Shown: one piece after another, positions 32,722 through 40,655 of the stretch | Layout of the letters: each line of letters begins with the position of its first letter | How positions within the stretch are numbered: the stretch's first letter is position 1 | Source of the DNA: Trueperella abortisuis | Lineage (GTDB): Bacteria > Actinomycetota > Actinomycetes > Actinomycetales > Actinomycetaceae | Direction: 5' to 3' | Length of the DNA stretch: 64,000 nucleotides | Assembly: GCF_030811095.1 (NCBI RefSeq) | Contig: NZ_JAUSQL010000001.1 | Span: 2,294,001 to 2,358,000 of the forward strand | The notes under the pieces: generated by a model | Seen by the model: the letters and a program-made list of their open reading frames with translations, nothing else | Databases searched by the model: none | Told to the model about the DNA's origin: nothing | Position numbers and translations under genes: made by a program

Positions 32722-33911
32722 CGTGCGCCCTCCATATCCACAACCTCCTGGCTCTTGACGCCCTCCGGCGTGTGTGCCCCGGCGCTCTCCGGCACGTATG
32801 CCTCGGGCAGGATCATGGTGAACGTCGAACCCTGCCCCCTCTTGCTCCACACCTTGACCCGACCACCGTGCTCGGCCGCCACGTGCTTGACTATCGACAA
32901 CCCTAGCCCCGTTCCCCCAGTTTCACGCGAGCGGGCCCGGTCACCGCGGTAGAAGCGCTCAAAGATCCGCTCGCGGCTCTCCTTCGGGATGCCTTCGCCC
33001 TGATCAATCACAGAAATATGGACCTCCCCCGACTCCGCAGCCACAGCCACCGACACCTGCCCAAAATGGCGAGAGTAGCGCACCGCGTTGTCGAGAAGGT
33101 TACGCACCGCCGTCGTGAGCAGGGCCCGATCGCCGTACACCTGCAACCCAGACGCGCCACCCGAAACTAGGCGCACGTCGCGCGCCTCAGCCTCCACTCG
33201 CACCCGGTCCAGAGCCTCTGTCACGACGTCGTCCACCTCCACAAACTCCGAATCGGCCAGCGCATTCGAATCCTGCAGCCGGGAGAGCTGGATGATCTCC
33301 TGCACCAGCTGGGAAAGCCGCTCCGCCTCCGTCGTCAGCCGCGCCGAAAACCGCCGCACGTTCTCCGGCTCATCGGCCACCTGCGCCAGCGTCTCCGACA
33401 ACAACCCGATCGCGCCCACCGGCGTCTTCAGCTCGTGCGACACATTCGCCACGAAATCCCGCCGCGTTTCCTCCAAGCGGCGCTTTTCCGTGTTGTCCTC
33501 GAAAAGGATCAGCACCTTATCCCCCGAGATCGGGGTGGCCCGTACCGACAGGCGCAGCTCCGGCACGTCCGCATCCAAGCGCGGAAGTCGCAGGTCCAGC
33601 ACCGAGACTGCACCCGCTGAACGTGCCTCCGCCGCCAAGTCCCGAAGTTCCTGGCGCAGCTCACCATGCGGCACCAGCCCGTAGGCCGAGGTGATCGACG
33701 ACGCCCGCAACACGGCGTCGTCGCCACCCAACACGATGTGCGACTGCGGCAAGGCAGCAAGCAGCGCGATCACGTCCGAATCATCCACCGCCGGCGCCGG
33801 CGCATCCGCCCTGCCCAGAAGCCGCTGCGAAATCTCGTAGGCCGCAATCGCCACCACAACCACAAGAATGCCGAGGAGGAAACCCACCCCGAAGCTGAAA
33901 CCGTCTGCCAT
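32718..33911 (-). CDS. senX3: phosphate-sensing histidine kinase SenX3
   Basis: A 397-residue membrane kinase. One N-terminal membrane helix (about residues 8-24), a PAS-like region (~50-150), then the HisKA motif 'FVANVSHELKTPVGAIG' (His ~162) and the ATP-binding domain with 'LLDNAVRYS' (N-box), 'DQGEGIPKE' (G1) and 'GGTGLGLSIVKHV' (G2). It phosphorylates RegX3. The single rather than double membrane pass with no large outer loop matches SenX3, which senses through PhoU and the Pst system rather than an external ligand. No pst genes occur in the window. The divergent phoU gene lies 200 bp away. Confidence 0.92.
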   Translation of the reverse strand: MADGFSFGVGFLLGILVVVVAIAAYEISQRLLGRADAPAPAVDDSDVIALLAALPQSHIVLGGDDAVLRASSITSAYGLVPHGELRQELRDLAAEARSAGAVSVLDLRLPRLDADVPELRLSVRATPISGDKVLILFEDNTEKRRLEETRRDFVANVSHELKTPVGAIGLLSETLAQVADEPENVRRFSARLTTEAERLSQLVQEIIQLSRLQDSNALADSEFVEVDDVVTEALDRVRVEAEARDVRLVSGGASGLQVYGDRALLTTAVRNLLDNAVRYSRHFGQVSVAVAAESGEVHISVIDQGEGIPKESRERIFERFYRGDRARSRETGGTGLGLSIVKHVAAEHGGRVKVWSKRGQGSTFTMILPEAYVPESAGAHTPEGVKSQEVVDMEGAR

Positions 33912-33994
33912 AATTCAAGCGTAAACCATCCCACCGACACTCCCGGGTCAACTCCCACACGTCTGCCAAACCGTCAATTGCCGTTAACCTACCC

Positions 33995-34011
33995 GGTGAA
34001 TTGTGTTCACC
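33995..34011. promoter_or_regulatory. PHO-box-like inverted repeat between senX3 and phoU
   Basis: GGTGAA-ttgtg-TTCACC contains the GTTCACC core of actinobacterial PHO boxes and is a 6-bp inverted repeat. It lies between the divergent senX3 and phoU starts, the expected place for RegX3 autoregulation. Confidence 0.45.
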
Positions 34012-34111
34012 TGAACGTGATGAAATCTCACGAGGGAGCGAAGCCGCGCCCCTCTTAGCCCGCCAACCGGGTCACTCACATCCATCCGCGGCACACGAAC
34101 AAGGAGTACCG

Positions 34112-34786
34112 TTGCGCGAACAATTCCGTCAGCAGATGCAAGAGCTGTCTGACACCCTCGTCTTGCAAGCCAAGGCCGCCGCGAAAGCGATGACCGGCGC
34201 CGCCGCCTCTCTCAAGGACGCGAACCTCGCACTCGCCGAACGGGTCATCGACGCCGACCACTCCATCGACATGCTCGAGCGAAACATTGACGACATGGGC
34301 ATCTCCCTCCTCGCCCGCCAGGCACCAGTCGCCGGCGACCTTCGCACCGTTGTTTCCGCACTGCGCCTGTCCGCCACCCTCGAACGCATGGGCGACCTCG
34401 CCCGCCACGTCGCCTACGTCGCCCGCGGACGCTTCCCCCACGCCGTCGTCCAGGGCGAAGTCAAGGATCTGTTCGAGGAGATGGCCACCAAGGCCGCCGA
34501 GGTCGGCGTGCTCGTGGCGCGCCTCGTCGAGACCCAAGACCTGTCCATCGCCGACCGTATCATCGCCGACGACGACGTCCTCGACGACCTCCACACCCGC
34601 ACCTTCGACTACGTCCTCGATGAGTCTCTGGAGCTGACCCGCCAGGAGATCGTCGACATCATCCTGCTCGGCCGCTACCTTGAGCGCTTTGGCGATCACG
34701 GCGTCTCGGTGGCTCACCGCATGCGCTTTCTCGTGACCGGCATGGCGCTGGACGCGGAGGAGATGGGCCAGATCGAGGAGTTCTAA
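34112..34786 (+). CDS. phoU: phosphate transport system regulatory protein PhoU
   Basis: A 224-residue protein of two three-helix PhoU repeats, each with the metal-binding E/D-rich signature: 'DADHSIDMLERNIDD' with 'TLERMGDLARHVAYVA' in the first, and 'DDVLDDLHTRTFDYVLDES' with 'YLERFGDHGVSVAHRM' in the second. It links phosphate uptake to SenX3 signalling, repressing the response when phosphate is plentiful. The start is TTG 34112, with AAGGAG 6 bases before it; an upstream in-frame TTG at 34001 lacks a site. It stands divergent from senX3-regX3. A 19-bp repeat array and a strong terminator follow. Confidence 0.92.
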   Translation: MREQFRQQMQELSDTLVLQAKAAAKAMTGAAASLKDANLALAERVIDADHSIDMLERNIDDMGISLLARQAPVAGDLRTVVSALRLSATLERMGDLARHVAYVARGRFPHAVVQGEVKDLFEEMATKAAEVGVLVARLVETQDLSIADRIIADDDVLDDLHTRTFDYVLDESLELTRQEIVDIILLGRYLERFGDHGVSVAHRMRFLVTGMALDAEEMGQIEEF

Positions 34787-34796
34787 GGCTCCGGCC

Positions 34797-34873
34797 GGGC
34801 TGGCGCTCGCCGGCTGGGCTGGCGCTCGCCGGCTGGGCTGGCGCTCGCCGGCTGGGCTAGGCGCTCGCCGGCT
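34797..34873 (+). repeat. four tandem 19-bp repeats after phoU
   Basis: Three exact copies of GGGCTGGCGCTCGCCGGCT (34797-34815, 34816-34834, 34835-34853) are followed by a fourth with one inserted A (34854-34873) and a degenerate remainder. The exact copies imply recent expansion. Confidence 0.85.
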
Positions 34874-34909
34874 GGGCCGGGCTAGGCGGATTGGGCACTC
34901 GCACGGCAA

Positions 34910-34956
34910 GGCGGGCGGCTCCGAACCGGCATTCGCCACGTTCGGAGCCGCCCGCC
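34910..34956. terminator. bidirectional terminator between phoU and gpmA
   Basis: GGCGGGCGGCTCCGAA / TTCGGAGCCGCCCGCC form a 16-bp perfect stem with a 15-base loop. It lies between the convergent phoU and gpmA genes, 21 bp past the gpmA stop. Confidence 0.8.
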
Positions 34957-34976
34957 CCTGTGCAGGCAGTCTCCTG

Positions 34977-35717
34977 CTACTTGCCCTGGTTGGCCACGGC
35001 CTCGATGGCGGCCTTTGCCGCCTCGGGGTCGAGGTAGGTGCCACCCTTCTTGACCGGCTTGAGGGTCTCCTCGTCAAGCTCGTAGTAGAGCGGGATGCCG
35101 GTGGGGATATTGAGGCCGGAGATGTCCTCGTCCGAGATCTCGTCCAGCATCTTGACGATGGCACGCAGCGAGTTGCCGTGGGCCGCGATCATCACGGTCT
35201 TACCCGTCTTCAGATCCGGGACGATGGCCTCCTCCCAGTACGGGAGCAGGCGGGCGATGACGTCCTTGAGGCACTCCGACAGCGGAATTGGCTCTCCGGC
35301 GTAGCGCGGGTCAGAATCCTGTGAGTACTCGGAGCCGACCTCGATCTCCGGCGGGGCGACGTCGAAGGAACGACGCCACTGCATGAACTTCTCCTCGCCG
35401 TACTCGTCGCGGATCTCCTTCTTGTTCTTGCCCTGCAGGGCGCCGTAGTGACGCTCGTTGAGGCGCCAGTTCCGGTGAACCGGGATCCAGTGGCGGTCGG
35501 CGGCGTCGAGCGCAAGATTCGCAGTCATGATCGCGCGGCGTAGCAGCGACGTGTGGAGAATGTCGGGCAGCACACCCGCATCGGTGAGGAGCTTGCCGGC
35601 GTGGCTCGCTTCCTTCACGCCCTTCTCCGACAGCGGCACATCCACCCATCCGGTGAAGAGGTTCTTTGCGTTCCATTCGCTCTCGCCGTGGCGAACGAGC
35701 ACCAACTTGTACACCAT
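34977..35717 (-). CDS. gpmA: 2,3-bisphosphoglycerate-dependent phosphoglycerate mutase
   Basis: A 246-residue glycolytic enzyme converting 3- and 2-phosphoglycerate. The catalytic motif '[11 protein letters not shown]' places the phospho-His at residue 10. '[13 protein letters not shown]', '[13 protein letters not shown]' and '[15 protein letters not shown]' (second His) follow as in GpmA. I chose ATG 35717, with GAAGGAAC upstream; the open frame continues ~48 residues further without homology. It is next to phoU/senX3/regX3, a conserved actinobacterial arrangement. Confidence 0.95.
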   Translation of the reverse strand: MVYKLVLVRHGESEWNAKNLFTGWVDVPLSEKGVKEASHAGKLLTDAGVLPDILHTSLLRRAIMTANLALDAADRHWIPVHRNWRLNERHYGALQGKNKKEIRDEYGEEKFMQWRRSFDVAPPEIEVGSEYSQDSDPRYAGEPIPLSECLKDVIARLLPYWEEAIVPDLKTGKTVMIAAHGNSLRAIVKMLDEISDEDISGLNIPTGIPLYYELDEETLKPVKKGGTYLDPEAAKAAIEAVANQGK

Positions 35718-35787
35718 ATTGTTCCTTCTCTTTCGAAGAGGTTGCGCGTTTTCGCGCATCAACTTCATTCTATCGTTTAATGGTCCC

Positions 35788-36837
35788 TCATTTGTGGGAC
35801 TCCTCGCGCGGCAGCTGTTCCCACCTGACCCCCAGGTCGGTGCCCGCGATGAGGTTCGCATATGCGTCCTCCGCCGCAGCCTCGATCCCGTCCGCCACGT
35901 CCTCGCCAGCTGAAATCAGCTCCACCACGAATGCCCCCGAGTGCGGACATTCACGAGCTTCCCGGACAGCCCAACCTCCACTGCCACGCATCCGCCCGTC
36001 AGAGGGCAGGCCGGCCAACCATGCGTCCGCGGCGACCCGCGCGCGCGTCCTGATCCCGTCAGTCAACACGAGGCGCAACACAGCTGGCGTGCCGTCATTG
36101 GATGGGGGATCAACCCACAGCCAGTTGTAGTCGACGACGTAGCGGCGCGGATCTTCCTTCTGACCCCACGCAATCGGCAGTCGGCGGGCGTCCTCCACGC
36201 GCCCCTCGCGCTCCTTAGCCCAGGGAATAGCGATCTCCTCCATGAGGTCTGCCACCGGGCATGCCGACGCGTCCCGCTCGCGCAGGTGCTGCGCCGTCTG
36301 GGCGATAGCATCTGCCGACAAATTCTGGCTCAACTTCGCCTTTCCGATCACCTCTGCCACCTCCAGCTCCACGCCCACCATCGCAGCGAAAGCCGCATGC
36401 ACGAGCTCATAAGACGTGTGCCGCCCCACCCGCCATTCGCGCTCGAAATGCTCCACCAGGCTGGTCAAATGGGCCTGCTTCCATTCCGCGTCGTCGTGAA
36501 TCGAGAGGGTGCCCTTGAGGTGAACCGTCACGTAGTTGAGGGTGGGGACGGTGGGCAGCTTGGCACCCGGGCGTTCGGGCGGGAAGTCAAGGGCGGAGAC
36601 GTGCGCGCTGGGACCCTGAACGATGACCATCGCCTCCCCCGCGTCCTTCCACTGCGGGTTGACGCGGTTGAGGTGGAACTGTGCCACTACCCGGCCTTCG
36701 CGCTCGATAATATTGAAGGGCAGGAACGTGGCGTTCAGGCCGCCTTCCCCAACGGACACAAGTTGCCCGACGCCGATGCTTCGAGCTACCTCGAGAGCTG
36801 CGGCGCGATCCATGGCATGTTGCTGTGCGACGTACAT
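35788..36837 (-). CDS. PaiB-like FMN-binding protein with an extra C-terminal domain
   Basis: A 349-residue protein. The first ~205 residues match PaiB/FMN-binding 'negative transcriptional regulator' proteins: '[16 protein letters not shown]', 'NATFLPFNI', '[20 protein letters not shown]', '[13 protein letters not shown]', and 'VVGVELEV'-like strands followed by the '[11 protein letters not shown]' (KlSQN) motif near 185-197. Ordinary PaiB proteins end there; this one carries ~145 further residues ('[18 protein letters not shown]', '[11 protein letters not shown]', '[14 protein letters not shown]') that I do not recognise. PaiB proteins are flavin-fold proteins whose regulatory role is not well shown. 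The gene is a natural fusion or a longer subfamily. Upstream is the divergent antitoxin-like gene. Confidence 0.75.
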   Translation of the reverse strand: MYVAQQHAMDRAAALEVARSIGVGQLVSVGEGGLNATFLPFNIIEREGRVVAQFHLNRVNPQWKDAGEAMVIVQGPSAHVSALDFPPERPGAKLPTVPTLNYVTVHLKGTLSIHDDAEWKQAHLTSLVEHFEREWRVGRHTSYELVHAAFAAMVGVELEVAEVIGKAKLSQNLSADAIAQTAQHLRERDASACPVADLMEEIAIPWAKEREGRVEDARRLPIAWGQKEDPRRYVVDYNWLWVDPPSNDGTPAVLRLVLTDGIRTRARVAADAWLAGLPSDGRMRGSGGWAVREARECPHSGAFVVELISAGEDVADGIEAAAEDAYANLIAGTDLGVRWEQLPREESHK

Positions 36838-37008
36838 GCTCCCACTCTACAAGCCGCCTCCGACATTTTTTCACGACGCCGTCGCGCACAAGCCCACCTC
36901 GCCGCGATTGACATAGTCAAAACCGTCGAGGGCGACCTCAGCGACAGAATGTGTTGGGGCCCCGCGGCGGACGCCGGTTACATTTGGTGAGGAGTGAAAG
37001 GAAGCCTG

Positions 37009-37278
37009 ATGGAGTTCACATACAATGATTATGGTGACACGGTGCTCTATGACGTCTTCTATGAAGCTGGCACCTATTACGGGGGCGTGCTTGTCGCGTT
37101 GAGCGATCAGGCCGAAGCCCGAGGCGACCACAATCGCGTCCGCGCGCTACTTGACCAGCAGATTGCTTTGCAAAACGAACGGGCAAGTGTTGACCCTGAT
37201 GACCGTGACGCCCAAATCGCGTGCATCGAAAAGTGGCATGCCCAGGCCCGCCAAGCTCGCGAAAGTCTGTTCACATAG
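37009..37278 (+). CDS. zeta-associated antitoxin-like protein
   Basis: An 89-residue, acidic, helical protein without signal or membrane segment ('YDVFYEAGTYYGGVLVALSD', 'LLDQQIALQNERASVD', 'KWHAQARQARESL'). It lies 11 bases upstream of a truncated zeta-toxin gene and is of the size and position of epsilon-like antitoxins paired with actinobacterial zeta kinases. I chose ATG 37009, with AAAGGAAG 5 bases before it. The assignment rests mainly on context. It may be a surviving antitoxin after loss of its toxin. Confidence 0.6.
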   Translation: MEFTYNDYGDTVLYDVFYEAGTYYGGVLVALSDQAEARGDHNRVRALLDQQIALQNERASVDPDDRDAQIACIEKWHAQARQARESLFT

Positions 37279-37289
37279 AACGCCTCGTA

Positions 37290-37454
37290 ATGGATGAGGC
37301 TGAACTACGTCGCCGCTGGATATCCCAGATCGCTCCGGATGTTTTCGCTGACGCGATCCACGTTCGCGAACCTGTCACGATCTTTCTTGGCGGACAACCC
37401 GGCGCAGGTATGACAGCCAGCCAAGGACGTGTTGCCGCCGGTAACCGCACTTAG
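37290..37454 (+). pseudogene. zeta-toxin N-terminal fragment with altered P-loop
   Basis: A 54-codon reading frame starts 'MDEAELRRRW' and reaches the zeta/PezT P-loop 'IFLGGQPGAGMTAS', where the invariant Lys of GxGK(T/S) is replaced by Met (position 41). It then runs into a stop. Full zeta toxins, which phosphorylate UDP-N-acetylglucosamine, are over 200 residues; the kinase core is absent. The fragment cannot be active. The DNA to 37607 holds no recognisable remainder. Confidence 0.75.
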
Positions 37455-37607
37455 CGGTCACACCGAACATGGCGGCAGTGGGCCAGGAACTGCCCTTGCG
37501 ACTCTTAGCCCTGACGGTACTGGCTTTTCAGGTCAAGCCTTGAAAGCACCAGGTGATTACGCTTTCCGAGGTAGGACGAGATTTGATCTCGGACGTCGTG
37601 GCGCCCC

Positions 37608-38033
37608 TCACGCCACGCCAGAACTCGCCTGCTGGGAAAACTTCAGCCAAGCCAACCCGTATTCTTTTCTCATAAACCGGTCAACATTGGGCCAATTGTC
37701 CGTACCGCGGAGCAGCCACACGCGCGGAAAAATCTCAACGTTATACGCATCGTTGCCGATGTAGTCTTTGCGCATACCCTGGGCTACCGATAGGCGGCCG
37801 TGCTCGATCATATCCAGCACGGCACGCACATGGTTAGCAATATTGAAGCGCCTACCCTCATGCTCGGGAACCCGCACCGAAGAATCTCGGGTAATCCCCC
37901 AATCCCCGAACACCGAATCATCAGAGTTAGCCATCCGCAACTGTGACCACTGCAAAGCACTAGCATGCCAATCCCCAGTCGTGTCAGTATCCGAAGGCAG
38001 GTTCAATGCGTGAATATCCGTCACATACTCCAC
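37608..38033 (-). CDS. hypothetical protein, orphan island gene
   Basis: A 141-residue soluble protein starting 'EYVTDIHALNLPSDTDTTGD' and ending in a helical segment ('NVDRFMRKEYGLAWLKF'). The middle contains 'NIANHVRAVLDMIEHGRLSVAQGMRKDYIG', which has the look of a conserved small family often found in accessory DNA, but I cannot name it. The start is GTG 38033 with GGGAG about 10 bases upstream. It is convergent with the zeta fragment and lies upstream of a small membrane gene on the same strand, 73 bp apart. No toxin or antitoxin role is claimed. Confidence 0.6.
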   Translation of the reverse strand: MEYVTDIHALNLPSDTDTTGDWHASALQWSQLRMANSDDSVFGDWGITRDSSVRVPEHEGRRFNIANHVRAVLDMIEHGRLSVAQGMRKDYIGNDAYNVEIFPRVWLLRGTDNWPNVDRFMRKEYGLAWLKFSQQASSGVA

Positions 38034-38106
38034 CAGTGGTCATCTCCCTTCCATCGGTCTAATCCCTTTTAGCTGGTGTCAACAAAACATGGGTAACGCC
38101 AGACCA

Positions 38107-38346
38107 CTATGCGGCGAGGAGATCGATAACAGCTGCGATTGAACCCACCGCCGATACCGCGGACACAAACAGGAATACCTTGCCATTCTTACTTAGCCCT
38201 GACAAGCGCTCACCGATAGGCCGAGTCTTGCCCGTCTTCTTGATGATTCTTGGAGGCATTTCCATATAAACCACGAAAAGCGACCCAAAAGTAATGACAA
38301 GAGAAATCAAGGCAAAAAGGAGGGGGTCGTCTAGATAATCTGGCAT
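38107..38346 (-). CDS. small two-helix membrane protein
   Basis: A 79-residue protein with two hydrophobic helices (about 8-28 and 58-76) joined by a basic loop ('PPRIIKKTGKTRPIGERLSG'). GGAG lies 5 bases before the ATG. No family is recognised. It is upstream of the hypothetical gene ending at 37608 and downstream of the tRNA-Thr locus. A holin-like or phage-derived protein is possible but unproven. Confidence 0.55.
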   Translation of the reverse strand: MPDYLDDPLLFALISLVITFGSLFVVYMEMPPRIIKKTGKTRPIGERLSGLSKNGKVFLFVSAVSAVGSIAAVIDLLAA

Positions 38347-38716
38347 AACAACTCCATTTCAAGAATCAAGAAAACCCCAATGTGAGTATTGTAGCGAGCA
38401 CGAAGGCCGACAAGGTCGATGACCGTCGAACCGGCGTTGAGCATCTTGTAGACTTTGCAGATACTGTTGCGACTCTCGCGGGGCCGAACGCAACCAAAGT
38501 GGCAGTTCTTGCAAGGCAGGAAGCAGCTTGCTTTACCCGCCACACGATATTTGGGTCGGCTACGACAGGATCCTGAGTCTCTTCATTTGTTGCAACGACC
38601 TGAGTAAGATGTGTGTGTCATTCATCTGCCCCCTCCCCTCGAGAGTAAACTCTGGCGTTCCAACCAGTGATCCCGACGTACTTGAACACGCTCGACTGCA
38701 TCGTCAGATAAGGGAA
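38347..38716. other. accessory spacer without a convincing gene
   Basis: Between the small membrane gene and the tRNA terminator, short open frames of 62-90 codons exist on both strands, but none has a good ribosome site, homology or clear composition. The DNA is less GC-rich than the core, consistent with foreign or decayed material beside a tRNA gene. Confidence 0.5.
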
Positions 38717-38748
38717 ATGGCCTCAGAATCTTCCGATTCCAAGGCCAT
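38717..38748 (-). terminator. terminator downstream of tRNA-Thr
   Basis: ATGGCCT...AGGCCAT with inner GAATC/GATTC pairings forms a stem-loop 5 bases past the tRNA 3' end, followed on the minus strand by a T-rich stretch (TTTCCCTTATC). It is a typical tRNA terminator. Confidence 0.75.
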
Positions 38749-38752
38749 TGGT

Positions 38753-38828
38753 TGGAGCCGCCTGAGAGAATCGAACTCTCGACCTTCTCATTACGAGTGA
38801 GACGCTCTGCCGACTGAGCTAAGGCGGC
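38753..38828 (-). tRNA. tRNA-Thr (anticodon CGT), CCA encoded
   Basis: The minus strand folds into a standard cloverleaf: acceptor GCCGCCT/AGGCGGC, D arm GCTC/GAGC, anticodon stem TCTCA/TGAGA with loop CTCGTAA (anticodon CGT), T arm GAGAG/CTCTC with TTCGATT loop, discriminator U and encoded CCA. It is 76 bases with CCA. The DNA beyond its 3' end is accessory, so it may be an integration site. Confidence 0.95.
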
Positions 38829-38930
38829 CTGCAGTTCAATTTATCGAACCGCTACCCCGTTTACCAAATAGGCGGACGTGATCTATACCGCCTATTGGGC
38901 GGAGGTCACCCACTGCTGAGCGAGGATCGC

Positions 38931-40484
38931 CTACTGAGCGGGGCAAGTCAGCCCGTCCTCGGGGGCCTCGCCCGTGAGCAGGTAGTGGTCGAGGGGATCG
39001 GAGATGCACTCGCCTGCACGCCCGTAGGCCGTGTGCCCCTCACCTTCCCAGGTGACAAACCGCGAGTTCTCCAGGTTATCGGCGAAGGCCTTGCCCCACT
39101 CGTAGGGCGTGGCGGGATCGCCCGTGGTGCCCACGACGACGATCGGATCCGATCCTGCCGCAACGAACGGCCCGAGCGGGCCATCTTCCCCGCCGGGCAT
39201 GATCTGGCAGGCGTACTCCGAGTAGCCCATCGCGTCACCGAAAATCGGGGAGATCTCCTTCAGGGCATCCGCCTTCTTCTCCCAGTCGGCCTCCGTGCCT
39301 TCCACATGGGTGTCTGCACAGCTAATAACCAAGTTGGCCTCGAACATGTTGTTGACGAACTTCTCGCCCTCACGCCCCATGTACTGGTCGAAGAGCAGGG
39401 CGAAGACCGAACCGTCGTTGTCGTTGATCAGGCGGTCGAAGCCGGCGTCGAGAGCGAACCACAGTGAGTCGTCGTAGAGCGGTGTGATGATCCCGTAGAA
39501 GAAGCCCGTCTCACCCAGAACGCGGTCCGGACCGGCCGGAACCGGCGAGTTCTTAACTTGCTCGGCCAGTTCGGCCAGTTTGGCCCACCCCTCGTCCACG
39601 GTGGAGCCGAGCGCGCACTTGCCGCCGTCGACGCATTTGCGCAGGTATGCCTCAAAGGCATCGGTAAAGCCGACCACCTGTGCCTTGGTCTGCTCGAAGC
39701 TGGAGATTGAATCGTCCACCGCGCCGTCGAGGATCATGCGCCCCACGTTCTGTGGGAACAGCTCGGCGTACATGCCACCCAAGGTAGTTCCGTAGGAGAA
39801 GCCGACGTAGTAGAGCTTCGGGTCGCCCGCCACCTGGCGCAACACGTCCATGTCCTTCGCCGCGGAACGCGTACCGACGTACTTCACCAAGTCCCCCGAC
39901 TTGTCCACGCACCCGGCCACGAGCGTGTTCGTGGCGGCTTTCAACTGTGCGTCGCCCTCCGGGGTGTCGGGGTAAGACGTGTCGAGGTAGGCGGCGAGGT
40001 CGGCGTCGTCGAGGCAGTCGATGGGGGTGGACTTGCCAACACCGCGCGGATCGGCCCCCACGACGTCGAAGTTTTCAAGGATGGCGTCGGAGAAGTAGTA
40101 GTTGGCCTGGTCGATCATGTCCTGCGCCGAGCCGCCCGGGCCACCCGGATTGACGAAGAGCGTACCGATCGGCTCCCCGGTGGCCTTCGCCTTCTTCATC
40201 GACAGTGTGATGGTCTGCCCGCCCGGGTTGTCGTAGTCGAGCGGGACGATCGCCTCGGCGCACTCGAAGCCGGTGCCGCACTCGCTCCAGGCCACCTGCT
40301 GGTCGTAGAACTTCTCCAGGCCTGCCGGCGCCGCAGGCAACTCGCCCCGGATCGGCAGTGCGCCCGCGGCGTTGGTCGCCTTCGGCGCCGGGGACGTTGA
40401 CGGGCCGCCATTCGACGTACCAGACGAGCACGCAGCGAGCAGGCTCATCGCGGCACACAGGGAAATAATCTGAAGCTTTTTCAC
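38931..40484 (-). CDS. alpha/beta-hydrolase lipoprotein, tripeptidyl-aminopeptidase (TAP) like
   Basis: A 517-residue exported hydrolase. The lipobox 'LLAAC' ends the signal peptide (Cys ~19), followed by a Ser/Pro linker. 'LFVNPGGPGGSAQD' is the oxyanion-loop signature, 'FDVVGADPRGVGKS' the family motif, and 'YVGFSYGTTLGGMYAELFP' the nucleophile elbow (GFSYG). The Asp and His lie in the C-terminal TAP-like domain ('VVGTTGDPATPYEWG', 'WEGEGHTAYGR'). Such S33-type enzymes remove peptides or amino acids outside the cell. It is anchored in the membrane. It begins next to a 170-bp spacer with no gene (40485-40655). Confidence 0.88.
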   Translation of the reverse strand: MKKLQIISLCAAMSLLAACSSGTSNGGPSTSPAPKATNAAGALPIRGELPAAPAGLEKFYDQQVAWSECGTGFECAEAIVPLDYDNPGGQTITLSMKKAKATGEPIGTLFVNPGGPGGSAQDMIDQANYYFSDAILENFDVVGADPRGVGKSTPIDCLDDADLAAYLDTSYPDTPEGDAQLKAATNTLVAGCVDKSGDLVKYVGTRSAAKDMDVLRQVAGDPKLYYVGFSYGTTLGGMYAELFPQNVGRMILDGAVDDSISSFEQTKAQVVGFTDAFEAYLRKCVDGGKCALGSTVDEGWAKLAELAEQVKNSPVPAGPDRVLGETGFFYGIITPLYDDSLWFALDAGFDRLINDNDGSVFALLFDQYMGREGEKFVNNMFEANLVISCADTHVEGTEADWEKKADALKEISPIFGDAMGYSEYACQIMPGGEDGPLGPFVAAGSDPIVVVGTTGDPATPYEWGKAFADNLENSRFVTWEGEGHTAYGRAGECISDPLDHYLLTGEAPEDGLTCPAQ

Positions 40485-40655
40485 ACTGCCAATCTATCGC
40501 ACGGGCCACCCGGCAGTCTCCACCGACGGGCATATCCGACGCTCTTGCGACGCATACCGATCCTGTGGAAAAGTTTTCGACGACGCGCGGCCCCGCTACC
40601 CGCCGCCTCGCCAAAAACGTCAGCACGCGCCAATCCGCCGACGCCGCGCCCCACC

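Noticed and set aside
38382..38800. Short plus- and minus-strand frames between the small membrane gene and tRNA-Thr
   Set aside because: They lack ribosome sites and homology, and one overlaps the tRNA gene itself.
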